DNA from: Desmodesmus armatus
Lineage: Eukaryota > Chlorophyta > Chlorophyceae > Sphaeropleales > Scenedesmaceae
Length of the DNA: 64,000 nucleotides
Assembly (NCBI GenBank): GCA_007449985.2
Contig: VIIQ02000074.1
Coordinates: 124,001-188,000, forward strand
Direction: 5' to 3'
In this document: positions 41,670-53,000 of the stretch, piece after piece
Layout: every line of letters begins with the position of its first letter
Position numbering within the stretch: the stretch's first letter is position 1
Position numbers and translations under genes: made by a program
Notes under the pieces: generated by a model
What the model was told of the DNA's origin: nothing
Databases searched by the model: none
Seen by the model: only the letters and a program-made list of their open reading frames with translations

Positions 41670-43717
41670 ATGGCCCATCTAGCGCTATGGAGTATTCTGC
41701 AGTCGGGTGGCCAGGTAGAAGGACTCAACGGGCTGGCAACGCCGAGGAGTCTCCCCCAGAGCCCAACGTTCACACTGGATGACTCCGAGGACCAGCAGGA
41801 GGGCTGCCACTGCAGGTAAGGCAGCTTGCGTTTTCAGGCGTGCCCCCGTGGGCCCTGCACGTTGCCACAGGTACCCACCCTTTCCTGCTTGTTCATATTG
41901 CTCCTGCAGCAAAGCTGCAACGCTGCTGAGGGCTCTCCATATCGAGGGCCTGCCGCCCACGATGACTGCTGCCGAACTGTCCACGCTGATGGCTCCGTAC
42001 GGCAACGTGCAGTATGCCGAGGTAAGAATGGTTCACAACAATGCCGCTGGGCTGGCAGCATCACAGCTACGGCTTCAGATGGGCAGTGCACCTAAAGCAG
42101 CAGCAGGCCCCACCCCCCTACACACCACCCCCCTGAATGCCCCTGTGTGTGCTTGTGAATGCTTGTTCTGTATGCAGGCCGCACCAGAGGCAGCAAAGAA
42201 TGAGCTGGGCGAGCTTGTGCGCAAGCTGCATTGCTACGTGGTCTTCACAGACCATGCTGGGGCATGCCAGGCCAAGCGCATTTTGCAGCTCACAGAGCAG
42301 GCAGCAGTCCTGGCAGGTTCAGCAGACGTGATGCGCGTGCGCTTCTGCAAGCCGCAGAACGTGACAGCGCTGTGCACACCCACATTCCGTGCCTTTGTGA
42401 CAGCTCAGTGGGCGCAGTCTGCAGCAGTGGCCAAGGCCAGCCCAGAGTACAAGAAGGCGCTGTGCAGGGTCAATGCCCTGTTTGTCAGCAAGCTGCACCA
42501 GCACATCACCACAGCACGCCTGAACTCCCTCTTTGGCAAGTTCGGCCCCATGCTGGCCTGCGAGGTGGGTGGACTGCAGTTATCCTGGGTGCTGTGTGCG
42601 GAGTCCTTGGCAGCTGGGTGACTGTTGTTGCATTCGATGGGCACTTTGGGTATGCAGCACCAGGTGTCTTGTGTCATACATGCAGCTGCATGCTGGTGCT
42701 GTCCGTGGCAGCTGCTTTGGCAACATGCATTTGCCGCTTTGTCCTCACTGTCTCGGGTGTGTCTTTACCGCAGGTCCAGTACCACAGCGACGGGCGCAGT
42801 GCTGGCCATGGCGTGGTGATCTACGAGACTATTGAGGACGCAGAGAAGGCCCTGGTGGGGACCAACGGGTACCGTCTGGAGGGGCGCACAATTGAGGTAA
42901 GCAGACCTCGCCTTGCGAGCCAGCAGCAGTGGTGCAGCTTTGGTAGGCGTGCGGGGTTGAGCAGCAGGTGCTGGTGTATTGTCAGGATGCCTGGCCAGGG
43001 CTTTAGGTGACAGCTGCTGGGGTGTGTGCTTCAGCAGTGGTCTCATCCAGCGCTGGCTGCTTGTGCTGTCGCTGCTTTCGTCAGGTGACCCCGCTGCGAC
43101 TGAAGAAGCTGCCCTCCAAGTTGGAGCACCTGAAGAACAAGATCAAGCGCCAGCCCCTGTCTGGTGACATGTCTGGCAGCGAGGACGGCAGCGGCAGCAT
43201 CCCTGCCTGCTCTCCCAAGAGCATCATCGGCACGCCACCAACTCCCGCTGCCACAGCCGCCCTGTTGGGCCTCAACCGCCACCACCAGCAGCAGCAGCAC
43301 GCGGCAGCCGCAGCCGCCGCTGCTGCCGCCATTCAGATGCAGCAGGGCATCATGCAGGGGCTGCAGCAGCAGATGCTGCTGCAGCAGGTCCAGCAGCAGA
43401 TGGCCCTGCAGGCACACATGGCTGCTGCAGCAGCAGCTGCACAGGCCCACATGATGCCCCCACAGATGCCCAACATGGCAGCTGCTGCAGCAGCCGCTGC
43501 TAGCATGGCACCCGGCATGGGTGCCCCTACAGCTGCCATAATGCGCGCAGCTGCAGCAGGCATGTACCCTCCTGGCCCAGGCATGCCCTATGGTGCCCCC
43601 GGTCCCATGCGCCCACCTGGCCCGCCAGGCTACCCCACCCTGGACGTACTGCACCCTCTGGTGAAGCCCAATGGGGAGGTGGTGCCACCAGGCCTGGACC
43701 TGTCCTTCATCTCTTAG
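41670..43717 (+). CDS. RNA-binding protein with two RRMs and an Ala/Gln/Pro-rich C-terminus
   Basis: Predicted exons 41670-41815, 41910-42021, 42178-42564, 42774-42896 and 43085-43717 join without frame conflict and give 466 aa. The start is the ATG of MAHLALWSILQSGG, in the only frame that splices correctly into exon 2; the ATG at 41779 is in the wrong phase. RRM1 (about 52-146) begins LLRALHIEGLPPTM and has an unusually long interior. RRM2 (about 185-257) has RNP2-like LFVSKL and RNP1-like AGHGVVIY, the latter just after an intron. A Lys/Arg-rich link follows (LKKLPSKLEHLKNKIKR), then Gln, Ala, Met and Pro-rich low complexity ending PPGLDLSFIS. It probably binds RNA in splicing, stability or translation; the target is unknown. 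It does not carry the C-terminal Mei2-type RRM. Confidence 0.88.
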
Positions 43718-46700
43718 GTGTGCACCTGGGCACAAAACCTCGTCACAGCGCCAGTGGCTGGCTGGCTGGCTGGTGTATCAGTATGGCGGGGTTGTACTCT
43801 TTCGTACTGGGTGGGGCATGGCGCGCTGTGTTCAGCAGTTTTGGGGTTGGCGCTGGGATGGTGGGGTCCTCTTTTTTGCTGGTTTTTGAGGTTGGGCTTG
43901 CTGTTGTGCGCAGCAGACACTGCTGCCTGGCATTTTCTCTGCTGTGCAGCTGTTCTTTTCACTGACACAGCAGCATGCAGCACGCCAGTTTGGGCGTGGT
44001 GTGCGATGTGCAATGAGGGGGGAGGGTGGGTGCGTGCGCGACGTTTGCTTGCTTCCATGTGTGCTCATCTCAGCTGTTCACCAGCAGCAGTGCTGGTCTG
44101 GCACCAGGCTTATGTCTGTCTCCTGCTCTTCAAATTTTCTCCTGCCCATTTTGTGGCAAGGCAGAGGCCGATTTTGTACGGCTGTTGGAGCAGTGAGGAT
44201 CTGTATCAAGGTGGGGGATGTTTGTGGTTGTGAGCGAGTGGCTGCATGGTGTCGTCCTTTGGGGCCAACCTGACTCTTGTTGCATTTAGGGTGTTGCGCA
44301 TGTGGGTTTTTGTCGCGCAGCCTGCAGCAACATTGCAATACACGCGATGTTGCTCAGGTGCTGTACCGGCTTCACATGGCATAGCACAGTTTTCCCCGCC
44401 ACGCCATGACCATCCTGCATGGCACCATATACACACATTGTTGTGAGTGAGAGGGCATGCATGGCGTGATGCAGTGTGAGCGAAGGGCATAGCTGTGAGA
44501 CGTACAGGGGCAGTCCCGGCGAGTTGTGCCTAAGGAGGTTGTGGTTGGTGCCATGTATGGTCGTGGCTCTGGGTGGATGGGTGGCCCTGTGCATCGTCCA
44601 TGTGCATGCACAGGATGTGTCGGTCGTCTGTGCCTGCTGTATGTGCTGGTGTGTGTGTCTCAGTGTCTCCTTTTCATTGGCAGCACTGCATGTGTGCACC
44701 TGACCCTGTTTCCTGCAAACGGGGAGCAGCGCAATTCACACTCTCTGGGTGCCTTGTTGTTCAGCAACATTTGCCTGTGCGTTTCTAGCAGTAACAGTAG
44801 CGTGTGGGGTGGGTGTGTGTGCCTTTGTGGGTGGGCTGTGGCTGTGTGTATCAACTCTTGTCTAGATCTGCTGCGCTGCAGGTTGCTGCAGACGTGCGCA
44901 GCGGGGCAGCTTGGTGGGCGGGTGAGTGTGGCTTGTGCTGTGCAGTGCTGCACTTGCTGTTGTGCTTTACAACTGCAGTTTTTGCCCTGTTCTCCTGCCT
45001 GGTGCCCTCGCCCTAATCAGCGGGCTGGGCGGTGAACAGTTGATCATGCAGGAGCTTGGCGTCCGCCACTGCGGGTTGGCCGAATGCCAGATTTTGCGTC
45101 TGCTGCTCGCTTGCCTTGCCGCCGGTGTGCCTGGTGAGCGTATTTTCGGCCACCGGGCGATGAAGCGGCTTGTGCCGTTGCGCGGCCCTCAATGTTTGTA
45201 CAACTTAGGGCAACTCCCCTGTCGTGTCGCTGTGGCTTTGACTGGGGCTGTGTGGCACCTGTGTGTACTGTTTTCTGTGTGTTTCAGCAATTTGACAAAG
45301 CATTTCTGGGCGTTGTTGCTCCTGATTGTCCCTACCGACGCAGCTGGCCTGTTCCAAGGCAGCCAGGCTATGGCCACGCCCGAGGCAGCGATGCAGAGGG
45401 ACGGCAATCCGCCCCTGCATTGCACCATCGGATTTTGGCACTTTGGCCATAGCCTGGCGCGCCTACTGAATGGCCAGCTGCCCAGCTGCTGCTGCCGCCT
45501 AAAACTTCACGCACATCAGGCAGGCGCGGAATTTTCCTGGTCGTGTGTGGTGCGACTGTGTGTGGGGCGCATGGCGCTTATTCTGCGTGCGTGGAGAGGT
45601 TCCATGCTGCAGAGAGAGGGCATATGTGGAGCAGTATTCCAGTCTGATCAGTATCTGCTGTGCAACCCAGCGTTTGTGCGTGGTGGTCTCACTATATGCT
45701 CACAGGGCAGGGCGCAGTGCATGGTGGCACGGAATTGCAGCTGCCTGGCGCTATGCAGGCAGGCCTGCCTAATGCCCGCAGGCTGTGAGTGGCAACAGAT
45801 GCAGCCGGCGGCTTTTGTCTGATCCCTTTTTCTTGCGTCATATCTGTCGCGCTGGGATATGCCAACACATGCGCTGCACGAAGTGCTCCTGGTCTTTTGC
45901 CCTCAGGTGCCTATCTGGTGTTGAGGTGTGTTGGTGTTGAGTGGGTGGGAGTGGGCGCTGTTTGAGGCCAGGTGTGACCTTCCAACCAACATTGCCGTGG
46001 TCCCATCCCGTGCCAGCATGTTGCCCCAGTGGGTCACAGCAGCCCTGTACAACAGCGGGGTGTTGCTGCTGTGGCCAACCAGTGTAGCAACTGCATGTTG
46101 GCGGGATCTGTTGGTGGTCGTGCACCACAGTATTGGTGGCAGTTTTGGCATGCAAGGGCGTTGCTGGGAAGGTGGCAGGCGCAGGTGATGGCCCGATGGA
46201 ATTGGTGCTTCTGTGTGACTATGCCTGCTTTTGTGTTCCGGTACAGTGTCCGGTGCAGGTTTTTGCTCATGTGCGTGTGTCTGGTTACTGTTCATATCAC
46301 CTTGGGTTGCTTGTTGGCAGGGGGGTTGGGCAATTGTATGTGCATGATGCCTCATGTGTTGTTTTTTGCTCGCAACGCAGCTGCAGGCCACGTGTAAGTA
46401 TTGTGCTCCACTCTCTTCTGTGCATCTGCGCTCTGGTGGTTCTGCAATATTGGACACCCTGGGTGCTGCTGACGACACTTTTGCTCACACACATGTGATG
46501 GTGGAGTGTTCTTGTGTGGCACTAGCGTTTTTCATGCATAGCGAAGCCCTGCAGTGTGGCTTCACCAGCTGCCTGCAGAGGCTTGGGGTTTTTCTCCCGA
46601 GGCCCATCTGGGTCCTCGCAACCCCATTGTTGTTTGCCTGCGTGTCCTGCATGCGGCCATGCTCAACTGTGCAACACACTCACAAGAGTGCAGCACCAGT

Positions 46701-47922
46701 GGCTGGAGTGCACTCCATGCTGTGTTGCCTGTGCTGACAGTCGCAAATGGTGGTATGGGTGCATGTCGTTTGGCTGGGGCAGGTGTTGGCTTGGGGCAGT
46801 CGACCACATGCAATCAATTGGGGCAGCAGCATGTTGTCTGGCACGCCTGTCTGCTACAGGGCCAGCGACCAGCTGTGGAATGGGCCCCTCTGTGGCTCTG
46901 CAAGATTGTGTGAGAGGTAGTGGTCAGCAACCTGCAAGCGTATCGCTTTTTGATGCAGCTGCATGCTTTTCAATGGCAGTGCTGACTGCTGCAGCGTGGT
47001 TGGTGTTCCGTGCCTGGGCTCGACTGGTGAGGCTGACCCTTTTTTTACATCCTTGCGACTCGCATGCGCCCCTGGGCATGCTGTTTGTCAGGAGGCAGCT
47101 CCACAGCTGCCTGTGCATGGCCCTGCTGTCTGCCCATTGCGATGCCTCCTTTCCTGTGCCACTGCGGCATTTTGTTGCCTGCGCACGCATGTGCGATTTT
47201 TGTGGAGGCTGTTGAGTCGCACCATCTGCCTCTCTTCATGGCTGCCGTCCTATTGTCATGGCGGCCACTGCATGGTTGGCGCGTGGTTGCTGCAAATGCA
47301 AACTCCTGGGATCCTTCCGGTCACGTGCCAGGCTGGCTGGCTTGTTTGGTGGTGCAGGTGTGCGATGCACGGGTTCAAGACACAAGCTGTGTTGGTGGCC
47401 AGGTTGAAGGTGCGTCATGGTCGTCGCACCATGTCTAGGGTTTTATGATATCACTGTGTTCCTCCTTGTTTGCAGGACTGTTAGTGTTGATTTTGCGCCA
47501 GTGTGTAACATGAATAAAGACAGTGTTGAGGCCGGCTCCGCTTGATGGTCTTGATTGTGTGAGCATCAACATGGATGCTGTAGCCACCAGTGCAACTCAA
47601 CTAGAGTTAATCCAAGCAGCAGAGAACTCAATTGGCAGAGCACTTGATCCAGGATTGGCACAACATAGTCAGACAACAGTCCTACAACAACAACAATGTC
47701 CTGTCAACACCTCCCCTTGGGGCCTGCAGTGCACAGACAGCAGTCAAACATGACCATGTCAACTGTGCTGCATCTACATTCCTTGCTGCGCCAGACAACC
47801 GTGATTAAATTCAAAGTACCTGATTCGCGCAGCCACGCCCCTCTGCCTCCGTCCTAGCCCAAGCTGTCCAACTGCGATCTGACTGGGTGCATCGTAGCTG
47901 GCTTGGTTGAGGGACGCACAAA
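43718..47922. other. Long T/G-rich region: possible 3' UTR then intergenic
   Basis: After the RRM stop, 3.8 kb of T/G-rich sequence contains no TGTAA until 46393, then another at 47504. A 298-codon frame at 44926-45822 starts with GTG, is Cys and Leu rich and shows no domain, so it is not called. Either the RRM transcript has a very long 3' UTR or an unrecognised gene lies here. The 400 bp before 47923 are the probable promoter of the complex I gene. Confidence 0.45.
47504..47508 (+). terminator. Candidate poly(A) signal TGTAA
   Basis: TGTAA within GTGTGTAACATGAATAAAG. It is the last candidate before composition becomes A/C-richer. An earlier TGTAA is at 46393-46397. Assignment to the RRM transcript is tentative. 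Confidence 0.3.
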
Positions 47923-49344
47923 ATGGCGTCCCTCATGCGTAGAGTAAGCACCCAGCTCCTCCGTAGTCCCCAGCAACGCGGTGGTCACGGCTGGCCTGGG
48001 GGCTCCTTCTGGTCGGAGGGCACCCAAACAGGCAGGAATGGCTACATCTTTGGCGAGTCCCCGCCTCCCCCTGGCCAGAAGCGAAAATGGGAGAGCTGGG
48101 AGCTTCCATTGTGAGTCAACACAGGCCCCACGCGGGCCCCTCAGCTGCTACAACAGCTACTGCTTTGCTGCTGTTGCTGTGCTGCCAGGGTGTCAATGGT
48201 GGGAGAACCATGAGGGTGGGGTCAGGAAGGGTTGAGGATAGCAGGAGGTACCGTCATTGACGTATTTGTGCCTCTCAGATTCCTCCTCCTGTCTTTCACT
48301 CGCCAATACAGGCATGCCTGCCTGCCCTGTCGCACTCTCCAGCGTGTCAACCTGCAACCCCCTCCCCACATGCTCCAGCAACGCTGTCTGACGACTGGGC
48401 ACTCCTATGTATCACACCTTCCTGTCATGTTCCTGCTACAGCTACACCACAATGGGGATTTGCTCCCTGGTCGCTTACCTCATCGTGAATGGGCCAGAGG
48501 AGAACACTGTGGCTGGTGCAGCGCGCCCCCATGCCCTCAGGGAGATTGAGGAGGAGGACGCTGTCTTTGCAGACTATGCTGCTGACAAGCAGCTGCAGCA
48601 GAGCACAGCAGCAAGCCTCAAGGCACAGGGCAAGCACCCAGACAGGTGCGGCAGAGTGCTGGTGACGTTGAGTTGTGAGTTGTGGCAGTTACAGACAGTG
48701 TGAGAGTGGTGACCAAGGGGAGCTACGCACTTGACATTGACGATGGAGCAGGGGATGTGGCTGTTCCGCAGTTGCTATGACGGCACTGTTAGATATCGCA
48801 GCAGGAGCGCACCTGCGGCATGTTGTGAACAGCAGCCCCAAGAGTGTTGTCAGTATGGCACGGCACCATGCGCCCTGGCAGTGACAAAGTTGGTGTTGCA
48901 AATGTTGCTGTTTGGGGGGTGGGGGCCTGCGATTGTTGAGTGCCAGGTACGGTGGATGGTAGTGCTGATGAAAAGGGTGGTGGATGGGTGGGGCGTGGTT
49001 ATTGGGGGGGGGGGAGGGGGGCAGGCCCACTGGGTGTCGGGTGTGCAGGGGTTGGTAGTGATGCTTGCCAGTTGTTGAACGCTTAACGTTTTTTTTGGCC
49101 GCTTGTCTGCGCTGAGCAACATGTGCCTGCGCAGGTCGGCAGGGAAGATAGCAAGCCCGCAGGAGGGTGGCAAAGTGGTTGCGCTTTCTGCAGGAACAGA
49201 ATGTGGCTTGTTTAGCAGCACTGCTTTGTAGTTCAGCTTGCACTCACTGCCTGTTTTTGCTGTTGTTTTCGTAGGTACTATGATGAGATCATGAGCCGGT
49301 ATGAGTTTGATGTGCTGAAGGCAAAGTATGCAGGGGCCGCCTGA
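47923..49344 (+). CDS. Mitochondrial complex I subunit, NDUFB8/ASHI-like
   Basis: Accessory subunit of the membrane arm of NADH:ubiquinone oxidoreductase in the inner mitochondrial membrane. Exons 47923-48110, 48442-48645 and 49275-49344 (phases 2 and 2) give 153 aa, a normal length for the family. The N-terminus MASLMRRVSTQLLR is basic and Ser-rich, like a mitochondrial presequence. The diagnostic segment is GYIFGESPPPPGQKRKWESW, running across the first splice junction into ELPFYTTMG; plant ASHI proteins have the same PPPPGQ-x-RKWE-x-WE pattern before the single membrane span (about 63-80). The acidic-to-mixed tail ends RYYDEIMSRYEFDVLKAKYA. Family assignment is from remembered motifs and is good but not certain. 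The stop is followed at 49371 by a CAG run in the 3' UTR. Confidence 0.85.
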
Positions 49345-49366
49345 GCCCCAGCCCAGCTGCACTGAC

Positions 49367-49410
<44 letters not shown>

Positions 49411-49482
49411 TTGAAGATTACCTGGTCTGGTCCAAACATGCTGAGGTCACGTGCTGGCGAGTAAGCCAGCTGTGTGTATGTG

Positions 49483-49487
49483 TGTAA
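49483..49487 (+). terminator. Putative poly(A) signal TGTAA of the complex I gene
   Basis: TGTAA lies 139 bases after the stop codon and after the CAG run of the 3' UTR. Confidence 0.5.
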
Positions 49488-50025
49488 GACACTAAGCTAT
49501 GTGTGTGTATCGAGCGCTTGAACTGATAGGATGTGGGTCCAGCTGGTGCATGCACTTGAGTTGGCGGCGTGGTTGAATGCACAACAGAGTGGGTGCTCTA
49601 GCTGTGCCGCGGCACTGCAGCCCACACTGTGACCCACCCCATGGGTTGTGCCAAGCTAGCCTTTCAGCTGAAAGGCTGGGGGACTGATCAGCTGCGTCTG
49701 CGTGGATGATTTTTGGGAGGGTGTGTGACGTAGCCTGGAGTAACAGGACCATTGTGGTCAGTGCCATGGCATGCTTGCCTTACGCTGTCAACTGTGGAGC
49801 TAGCTGACTGGGATAGCTGTCGTCTGGGCTGAGCAAGAAACAGTCTATCTGCCTTTCTTGCTATGGCGTGCAGACACAGGCTGTAGCAACTGTCATTTCC
49901 AAAACGCAACTTGACAAGTGAGGGGCACTATGCTTGTATACATCCAGGTTTTCAATGTAGTATGGAGAGGGCCGAAACCACGATCTATGGCGATGTGATG
50001 AAATGCAAGACCTTTGATCGCACAA
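49488..50025. other. Intergenic, promoter side of the phosphatidylserine synthase gene
   Basis: 538 bp with no coding exon recognised. It should hold the promoter and 5' UTR of the downstream gene; no core element was identified with confidence. Confidence 0.45.
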
Positions 50026-53000
50026 ATGCCTGCTGCCAAAGCATCTGAAAGCGTCGTCATACGCTTTGGCCATCCAGCACTTGAGCGAATAGACCCCAGC
50101 ACGTCGTTTCTGTATGCTCCACACACAGTTTCGGCCCTGCTAGTAGGTGGGTCAACAGGGGGGGGGAGGGAGAAATGCTCAGTATCATCTGACAGACGGT
50201 TGGCATCTACAAACAATCAGCTTCAAACGGTTGACTGCATATATTAATATCATACTTATGTCGTTGTGCAGGTCTTGCGCTGTTGGCGCACTATGCAGGT
50301 GTTTTTAGCACCCAAGCAGCGGCTTACAGCAGCAATGCAGGGCTGTGGGCTGCTGTTGTTGTCTTCCTGGGTGAGCCGGCCATGCAAGGCGCCACAACTA
50401 GCAGAATAGCATCAGCAGCGCAGCAGCAGTCTAGCACAGGGGCCAGTGTGCACCATAACGGCTTCAGTGGACTGGCACCGGCCTTGTATGTTGCACACGT
50501 GTGCTCACCCATGCTCTGGCTCAGAGCAGACATTTCTTTGCAGATTGACACCAGTTCTGCACCTATGACGCTTTGCCCTAACTGCCTGTAGGCTACTCCG
50601 TTGTGCAAGGGCCTCGCACCAGCATGGTTCGGCCCCACCCTGCTGTGTGGCGCCTGGTGCATGGTGCTGCAGTGATGTACGTCATGGCCCTGGTCTGGCT
50701 GCTGTTCCAGACCGTGGACCAAGCCAGGCAGGCACTCAAGGTGAGGCAGCTGCTGGGGCTGCTGTGGCTGCTGGGTCGACAAGGCTTGTGGGGCCTGGAA
50801 CTGCTTGTAGCAGGGTGGACCTAGCTTGTGGGGGCTTGGACTGGTTGTAGGAGGGTGTGCAGGGTATTGGGACACGTAGGGCAAGGGGGTGCTCATGTTC
50901 CTGCCACATGGTTTGGCAAGCAAAGAGTCTGCAGGCCAGCTACTCAAGGTGAGGCAGCTGCTGGGACTGCTGGGTTTACCTGGCTTGTGGGGGCTTGAAC
51001 CGGCTGTAGCAAAGTCGACTTGACTTGTGGGGGCTTGGACTGGTTGTAGCTGGGTCTGCTGAGGCAAGTAGCGTGAGGGGTGCTCCTGTAGCTGCCACAT
51101 GGTGCAGCCAGCAACGTCTCTGCAGGCCGGTACCTTCTTGTAAGGAGTGTTGACTTGAGTCGTGACAGTACGCGACCCTGGGGTTGAACAGACATGACGG
51201 CAAACTTCACATACACCATGCAGCATCGCTACGTGACCCCAGCACGCAGCTTCTGCTGTCTGTGGCAGCCTCCATGGGGTGCACTGCACCACATGGCATC
51301 ACAGCCCACACACACCCCAGAGTCCAGCATTGCCGCTGTGTAAGACATATGTGTGTGAGGCTTGCCTGAGCCGCATGCAGAAGTGCTGTGGCTTGTATTG
51401 TCTCTCAGCAGGACCTTCTGTGGGCCAGCAACCTGCAGTGGATGGAAGGAACTCGCCAGATGTCAGGCTGGTCTGTCGTTCTGCCCGTGGGATACTCATC
51501 AAGCTTGCTGACCGTGTCAGTGGTTGCTGTGGATTGACCTCCACATGAAGTAACATCCACCTGGATGTTGTGCCGCCTTGTTGTTTCATTGTGTCCTGCA
51601 GCACCTTGACAGCAGGCTAGGTGTGGAGGTGGTGTACCGTGACTACGGCACCTCATGCACACTGAGGGACCCAGCAACTGGCAACATCAACTGGGCAGGT
51701 ATGCGTCTGAAGCCTGGGCCAGCTCTGAGAGTGGGGCAATGCCTTAGCCTGCAATCATTGTGTGAAAAGGTTGACATTGGCAACGGATGCGGCACCCAGC
51801 AGAGCATTTTTGTTGCAGCGTTGGAACTCGGGGAGGGGGGGTGCGGGCTTCCCTTTTGGTTCCTGGTCAAATCGCGCTGCTGGAACTGAAGCAGGTCTTG
51901 CACGGTGGGGTGCGGAGGATTGGCAAAAGAGTTTGATTGCTACTTTGGAATTTTGCAGCCTCCACTGCAGGATGCACGCACATTCGGACTTCATGGGCTC
52001 CTGGGTTGTTTGCTGGTGCTGATGTGTACCTGTTACCCTGCTTGTACTGCACCACACTGTACTGTATTCAGGGCTGCGCTCAACGCTGTTGGACGAGTTT
52101 GTGCTGGCGCACAGCCTGGGCTGGTGGGCCAAGGCGCTGCTGATACGCAACACAAAGCTGCTGTGGGTTTACTCCGTCATGTTTGAACTGCTGGAGCTCA
52201 CCTTTGCGGTACGTCGGGGTTTGGGGGGTGGGGAGGAGGGGACATTGCAAGGCGGACTGGCGGGACAGTGATTGTGACAACCCCGGTGCCTAAGGGAGGG
52301 CTAGCGGCCCAGCTTCATCAGCTTCACGAGGCGGAGTCACTCCGTGGCTCATGCAGTGCTTGATTGAAACACAGAAGAGGAAGATGGTGCGGTCAAGTCA
52401 GAAAAGCGCTCTGCTTCTTGCAGCGGGTACCCGCTGCCAGCCAACGACAAGCTCAGGGTGACTGCCGCCATGTGGCAGTCGCAGTCGCAGCACCCCTGCA
52501 TGCGCATGTCGCGCGTGACAGAAACCTTTGAACCTGCGTGCATCACTCCATTTGGCAGTCTGCGTTGTGCACGCAGCGTGCAGCACGCTTCAACATGCCT
52601 TCTCAGTAAAGGACCATGGCTAGTAATCGAGTGTGCCACTGAGTGCACCCCTGTTGCCTGCCCCTGCTGCCTGCAGCACATGCTGCCCAACTTCAATGAG
52701 TGCTGGTGGGACAGCTGGGTGCTGGACGTGCTGGTATGCAACTCACTGGGTGGGTGACTGACACACACCCAATGAGTGAAGGCCTCGGAAACTGGCACCG
52801 CTTGTTGAAAGCTGTGTTCATGCAGTGGTTACACTGCTCCTGCACTGATTGGGGACCAAGCATGGCGACAGCATGACAAACCTACAGGCATGACTGCAAG
52901 TTCATGTACCCACAAACAATCATCACCATCACCATGATGTTACCATCTGACCTAGACGTTGTGCCTGTGACAGGCATTTACACCGGCATGGCCACTGTGC

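Noticed and set aside
41779..42621. RRM gene starting at the ATG at 41779
   Set aside because: That frame reads through the strong donor CAG|GTAAGG into intron sequence and is out of phase with the acceptor at 41908; the ATG at 41670 splices in phase.
44926..45822. 298-codon + strand frame
   Set aside because: No ATG start at its head, Cys/Leu/Trp-rich composition of T/G-rich DNA, no domain and no exon partners.
50600..50824. Phosphatidylserine synthase starting at the ATG at 50623
   Set aside because: Upstream exons encode the conserved N-terminal segment ([15 protein letters not shown] and the first membrane span) and splice in phase, so 50623 is internal.
51411..51537. Possible extra PSS exon (open stretch [13 protein letters not shown])
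   Set aside because: Family members have no segment here, and exons 3 and 4 already join in phase 0 without it.
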